Origin: Medakamo hakoo
Taxonomy: Eukaryota; Chlorophyta; Trebouxiophyceae; Coccomyxaceae
DNA length: 64,000 nucleotides
Reading direction: 5' to 3'
NCBI GenBank assembly: GCA_026636295.1
Contig: CP089451.1
Coordinates: 372,001 to 436,000 of the forward strand
A program made the position numbers and the translations under genes. Positions 61,118-64,000 of this stretch are shown here, piece after piece (the first letter of the stretch is position 1; every line of letters begins with the position of its first letter). The notes beneath the pieces are model-generated. The model was not told the DNA's origin, made no database searches, and was given only the letters and a program-made list of their open reading frames with translations.

Positions 61118-62605
61118 CTATGCCATCGCCGGCCGGGCCAAGCCAAGCAGCTCTGCCTTGAGCAGTGCGGTGGCCGGCCGAGTGCCGCCCCATTTCACGG
61201 CCAGGGCAGCCGTGGGCGGACCGGGCGCACCTGCCGCAGCAGCACCTGGCGCAGCAGCAGCCACGACAACGCTCCCCAGGTCCCCTTTCCTCGGCAGGAC
61301 GCGGCCGCCCGCCGCCACCAGCTCAAAGTCTGGCGAGGGCCCGCCGGCCGACGGCGGCGCCAGGCAGGCCGCCACCCACTCATACACGCGGGCCGCCGCG
61401 TCGCCGCGCTTGAAGTCCGCGCCCAGGCTCACGCCCTCCGGACAGGCGGCCGTGACGCGGACGGCGTCGGCGCCCGCGCTCGGTCCGGGCGTGGCCGGGC
61501 GCCGGCTGGCGGCCCGGGCCAGGCTCGCCGCGCGCTGGGCGGGCGTGGACAGGCGGGTCCGCGCGGTGCGGGCGACGGCAGCCGACGCGAGCGACGACGC
61601 GACGTCGGCGGGCAGCGCCGCCGCCAGCCAGGAGGGCAGCGCGTCATGCGGGTCCAGGGTCAGGGTCGTGTCCCGGCCGGCGACGGCTGCAGCAGCGGAC
61701 GCGGCGGCGCGCAGCGATGCGGAGTTCGTGAGGACAGAGGCAGGGGTGGCCGGCCGGGACGGCGGCGCGGCCGGGGGCGGGGGCGCCGCGCCCGCCCCCT
61801 CTCCTTCCTCGTCGCCATCGCCCACGCACGCCATGTCGGCTGCCGCGTCCGCACCGCAGGCCGGCGCGGACTCCCGACCGGACGTGGACGACCGCAGGCG
61901 GGACAGGGCCCGTCCCAGGGAAGAGGCCAGGGCGCCCGCCGGCGACGTCGCCTCCTCGCCGCCCTCGACGGCCGCGGCCGCGGGTTCGGCGCCGGCGCTC
62001 GTGGTCTCGCCGCGCGTCCGCACACCCGACGAGATCGCACTGATGGCGGACGTGGCTGACAGGCTCCCCAACGCCGGCCGCAAGCACTCGACGGCCGCGA
62101 CCAGGCGCGCCCGGTCGGCCGGCGTGAGTGCCTCGGGCAGAACCAGCCACCCTTCCGCCGGCGCTTCCGGGTCCCGCCGGGACGCGGACTCGAACACGAC
62201 CCTGAACCCGGACGCTTCCAGCAGCTCCAGTGCGCCCGGCACGCACACCACGTTGGCGTGGACGCGCGGGTTGAGGAGGCGGATCTTGCGGAAGCGGGGG
62301 TCGTGCGGGTACGCCGCCGCGTTGGCGGCCAGCGCGGCGCAGACCCGGGCGGGGCGCGGGTCCGGGCTGGCCAGCAGCTCCTCGGCCGCGTGGGTTTGGG
62401 CCGCCGTCGCGGGCGCCGGGTCGACGGGCGGGGCGGCCGGGCCCAGGGGTTTGGACGGGCGGCGAGGGAGCGCGGGTGGGAAGGCGGCGACCGAGGCCGC
62501 GGCCGCGGCGGGCTCGCGAGCGCGGCCGGCGCTCGCATCGCCGCGGCTGGCCGCGGAATCCCGCCGGCCTGGCGCGGTCAGCCAGGCGAGGCATCCGCGC
62601 GGCAT
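61118..62605 (-). CDS. PUB-UBX domain adaptor of CDC48/p97 (PUX2/UBXN6-like)
   Basis: Single exon of 495 residues from the ATG at 62605. The PUB domain (about residues 85-175) shows RVCAALAANAAAYPHDPRFRKIRLLNPRVHANVV, GALELLEASGFRVVFE and EGWLVLPEALTPADRARLVAAVECL. The C-terminal UBX-like fold has DAVRVTAACPEGVSLGADFKRGDAAARVYEWVAACL, SPDFELVAAGGRVLPRKG and a final LAVKWGG strand. The PUB then UBX order is that of plant PUX2 and animal UBXN6, which bind the C-terminus and N-domain of the CDC48 ATPase. The centre is disordered. An extra 5' exon in 62606-62880 cannot be excluded. Confidence 0.83.
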   Translation of the reverse strand: MPRGCLAWLTAPGRRDSAASRGDASAGRAREPAAAAASVAAFPPALPRRPSKPLGPAAPPVDPAPATAAQTHAAEELLASPDPRPARVCAALAANAAAYPHDPRFRKIRLLNPRVHANVVCVPGALELLEASGFRVVFESASRRDPEAPAEGWLVLPEALTPADRARLVAAVECLRPALGSLSATSAISAISSGVRTRGETTSAGAEPAAAAVEGGEEATSPAGALASSLGRALSRLRSSTSGRESAPACGADAAADMACVGDGDEEGEGAGAAPPPPAAPPSRPATPASVLTNSASLRAAASAAAAVAGRDTTLTLDPHDALPSWLAAALPADVASSLASAAVARTARTRLSTPAQRAASLARAASRRPATPGPSAGADAVRVTAACPEGVSLGADFKRGDAAARVYEWVAACLAPPSAGGPSPDFELVAAGGRVLPRKGDLGSVVVAAAAPGAAAAGAPGPPTAALAVKWGGTRPATALLKAELLGLARPAMA

Positions 62606-62871
62606 CTTCCACGCCCTCGTGCAAGATGCCAAAAGGGGGTCGGGAGGCGGGCGCGCGGGTGGGGCGAGGCGCGCGCGACTGAAGAAGCGCAGTGAAAGGA
62701 ATGAGGAGCACGTGCGCGTCCGAGCGCAGAGGCAGTTGCCTCAACCCGCGCGGCCCCTCTCCCCCCACACTCCATCCTCCTGTCCGCCTTCTCCGCCTCC
62801 GACCCGGCGCTCTCCTCCTCTTTCCGCCCCCTCCCATCGCCTCGCAGGACAAGCATGTAAGACAAAAAGTT

Positions 62872-62876
62872 TTACA
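62872..62876 (-). terminator. TGTAA polyadenylation signal for the HMCES gene
   Basis: TGTAA on minus, 26 nt past the HMCES stop. Confidence 0.55.
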
Positions 62877-62901
62877 CAGGCTCTTGTAGGGCAGTTGTTT
62901 T

Positions 62902-63993
62902 CTAAACGCAGTTCTTCTCTGACTTCTTCTCGCCTTTCACCTTCTTCGGCGGCGGCGCCGGCGGCGGCGACGCCGACACAGCGGGCGTCGCACCACCACC
63001 GCCGCCCCCTTCTTCTTCCTTGACCCGCTTCTTCTGGCCGCCGCCAGCCTTCGCCGCAAACAGGCTGGCAATCGACCCCTTTCGCGACCGCACATCCACG
63101 GCGCAGTCGGCGCCCTGGTACGAGATTTTGCCGACGGCGGTCGTCACCGGGATCGCCTTCAGCGGCGGCCAGCCCGCGACGGCGGCCGGCCCTTCCAGGG
63201 CGGCCAGCCCGGATGGAGTGATGCGCCCGCCGCGCGGGTGCAACCAGGCCCGCAGCGCGTCCGGCGTCGGCAACAGCAAAGGCGCGCGGTCGTGCAAAAA
63301 GGCCAGGTTCGCCGGCGGGTCGGTCGTCAGGACGGCAAAGCGGCGCAGGCCCGCCGCGGACAGGGTCGCCGCCGTGTCGGGTTCGCGGGACAGGGCGGCC
63401 AGGGCCAGTGGCACGCCGTCCGCCCGGGAGACGTAGTACGGGGCGGACAGGGCGCGCGACCCCTTTGGCGGCCGCTTCCACTCGTAGTACCCGTTGGCGA
63501 TGAGCGCGCACCGCCCGCCCGGCGCGTTGATGGCGCGCGACCACGTGGGCGTGGACAGCGCGCTTTCGGCGCGGGCGTTAATGAGGAGGGCGGAGGCGTG
63601 CGCCGCGTCGTCGGCGTCGCGGAGGTGGGCGGCGGCCGCACCCTTGTCGCCCCCCGACCGGGGAAAGCCCCAGGCCATGGACTGGACGGAGATGGAGGTC
63701 GAGGTCGCTGGCTGCTGCAGGGGCGCCGCGCCGTGCCCGGCCTTGACGTCGCGCCCTTCTTCGCCCGCCCCGGTCGAGGTGGTCGGCGTCGGCTGGTCCG
63801 CGGCGGCGACGGCGGTGGTTTCGACCGCCGTCACGCAGGGCAAAACCATCGTCGGCCCCGCGTTGCGGGCGGGCCCGTACGAGTCGCGCTGGCGCCAGTT
63901 CAGGCGGTGGGCCGGCCCGACGGCCGAGCTCGACCCCGCCACGGCGGCGACGATGTCGTCGTCGCCCAGCACGCAAAACACCCGGCCGCACAT
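62902..63993 (-). CDS. HMCES: Abasic-site processing protein HMCES (SRAP domain)
   Basis: Single exon of 363 residues. Starts MCGRVFCVLG: Met is removed and Cys2 forms the covalent DNA-protein crosslink with abasic sites in single-stranded DNA. Then RLNWRQRDSYGPARNAGPTM, SMAWGFPR, LINARAESALSTPTW, RCALIANGYYEWKRPPKG, RRFAVLTTDPPANLAFLHDRAPLLL with the catalytic His, and a YQGADCAVDV end of the domain. The basic Lys/Pro tail probably carries a nuclear signal and, in animals, a PCNA motif; I see no clear PIP box here. The gene is complete although it ends 7 nt from the window edge. Confidence 0.95.
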   Translation of the reverse strand: MCGRVFCVLGDDDIVAAVAGSSSAVGPAHRLNWRQRDSYGPARNAGPTMVLPCVTAVETTAVAAADQPTPTTSTGAGEEGRDVKAGHGAAPLQQPATSTSISVQSMAWGFPRSGGDKGAAAAHLRDADDAAHASALLINARAESALSTPTWSRAINAPGGRCALIANGYYEWKRPPKGSRALSAPYYVSRADGVPLALAALSREPDTAATLSAAGLRRFAVLTTDPPANLAFLHDRAPLLLPTPDALRAWLHPRGGRITPSGLAALEGPAAVAGWPPLKAIPVTTAVGKISYQGADCAVDVRSRKGSIASLFAAKAGGGQKKRVKEEEGGGGGGATPAVSASPPPAPPPKKVKGEKKSEKNCV

Positions 63994-64000
63994 GGCGAAA

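Noticed and set aside
1-64000. Transposons, retroelements, viral remnants, CRISPR arrays, biosynthetic or defence clusters
   Set aside because: No transposase, reverse transcriptase, integrase, capsid or cas-like frame, no terminal repeats and no spaced direct-repeat array were seen; nearly all sequence is accounted for by ordinary nuclear genes.

Overview
The window is nuclear DNA from a green alga. Evidence for a chlorophyte: spliceosomal GT-AG introns in most genes, a plastid ADP-glucose pyrophosphorylase small subunit whose sequence closely follows the algal form, a TIC20 import translocon gene, the thylakoid-lumen cyclophilin CYP38, several other proteins with plastid-type N-termini, and the pentamer TGTAA (the chlorophyte polyadenylation signal) downstream of several stop codons. 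Base composition is extremely GC-rich in exons, with Ala/Pro/Gly-rich insertions in almost every protein. I cannot name the species from the sequence; a GC-rich trebouxiophyte or a similar alga is a guess. No rRNA, tRNA, CRISPR, transposon or viral element was found.

I support 34 protein-coding genes in 64 kb, about one per 1.9 kb, on both strands. Left part (1-16 kb): a 5'-truncated SMP lipid-transfer protein, an unknown gene, mitochondrial cysteine desulfurase NFS1, an unknown type I membrane protein, proteasome subunit RPN7, a RAD51 paralog, a kinase with an altered HRD motif, a thioredoxin-fold ER protein and a GT31 galactosyltransferase. Middle (16-37 kb): a second kinase, an unknown protein, a TPRA1-like membrane protein, a TMEM256/DUF423 protein, the ERAD component HRD3/SEL1L, the starch enzyme AGPase small subunit, a plastid-type unknown, exosome subunit RRP42/EXOSC7, signal peptidase subunit SPC12 and a large cell-surface protein with Pro/Thr-rich stalks.

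Right part (37-64 kb): a FANCM-type helicase carrying a PHD finger, then six consecutive plus-strand genes (40963-46890), several of them plastid-directed (Cys-rich conserved protein, CreA-like, TIC20, 2H phosphoesterase, a small membrane protein, CYP38), followed by an FBXO9-like F-box protein, inositol monophosphatase, a plastid-envelope protein, the 2,280-residue spliceosomal helicase BRR2, an unknown membrane protein, CNOT11, a PUB-UBX adaptor for CDC48 and the abasic-site sensor HMCES.

The genes are mostly unrelated housekeeping functions. Themes are protein quality control (RPN7, HRD3, F-box, PUB-UBX, signal peptidase), plastid biogenesis, RNA processing (BRR2, exosome, CCR4-NOT) and DNA repair (RAD51 paralog, FANCM, HMCES). 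The observations most worth checking are a gene pair separated by only 12 nt (candidate bicistronic mRNA), the FANCM-PHD fusion, a polarised intron signature (U-run after the donor, C-run before the acceptor), the kinase lacking the HR of HRD, and two unknown surface proteins. Exon models were made by eye from frame, phase and protein similarity; none has transcript support here.
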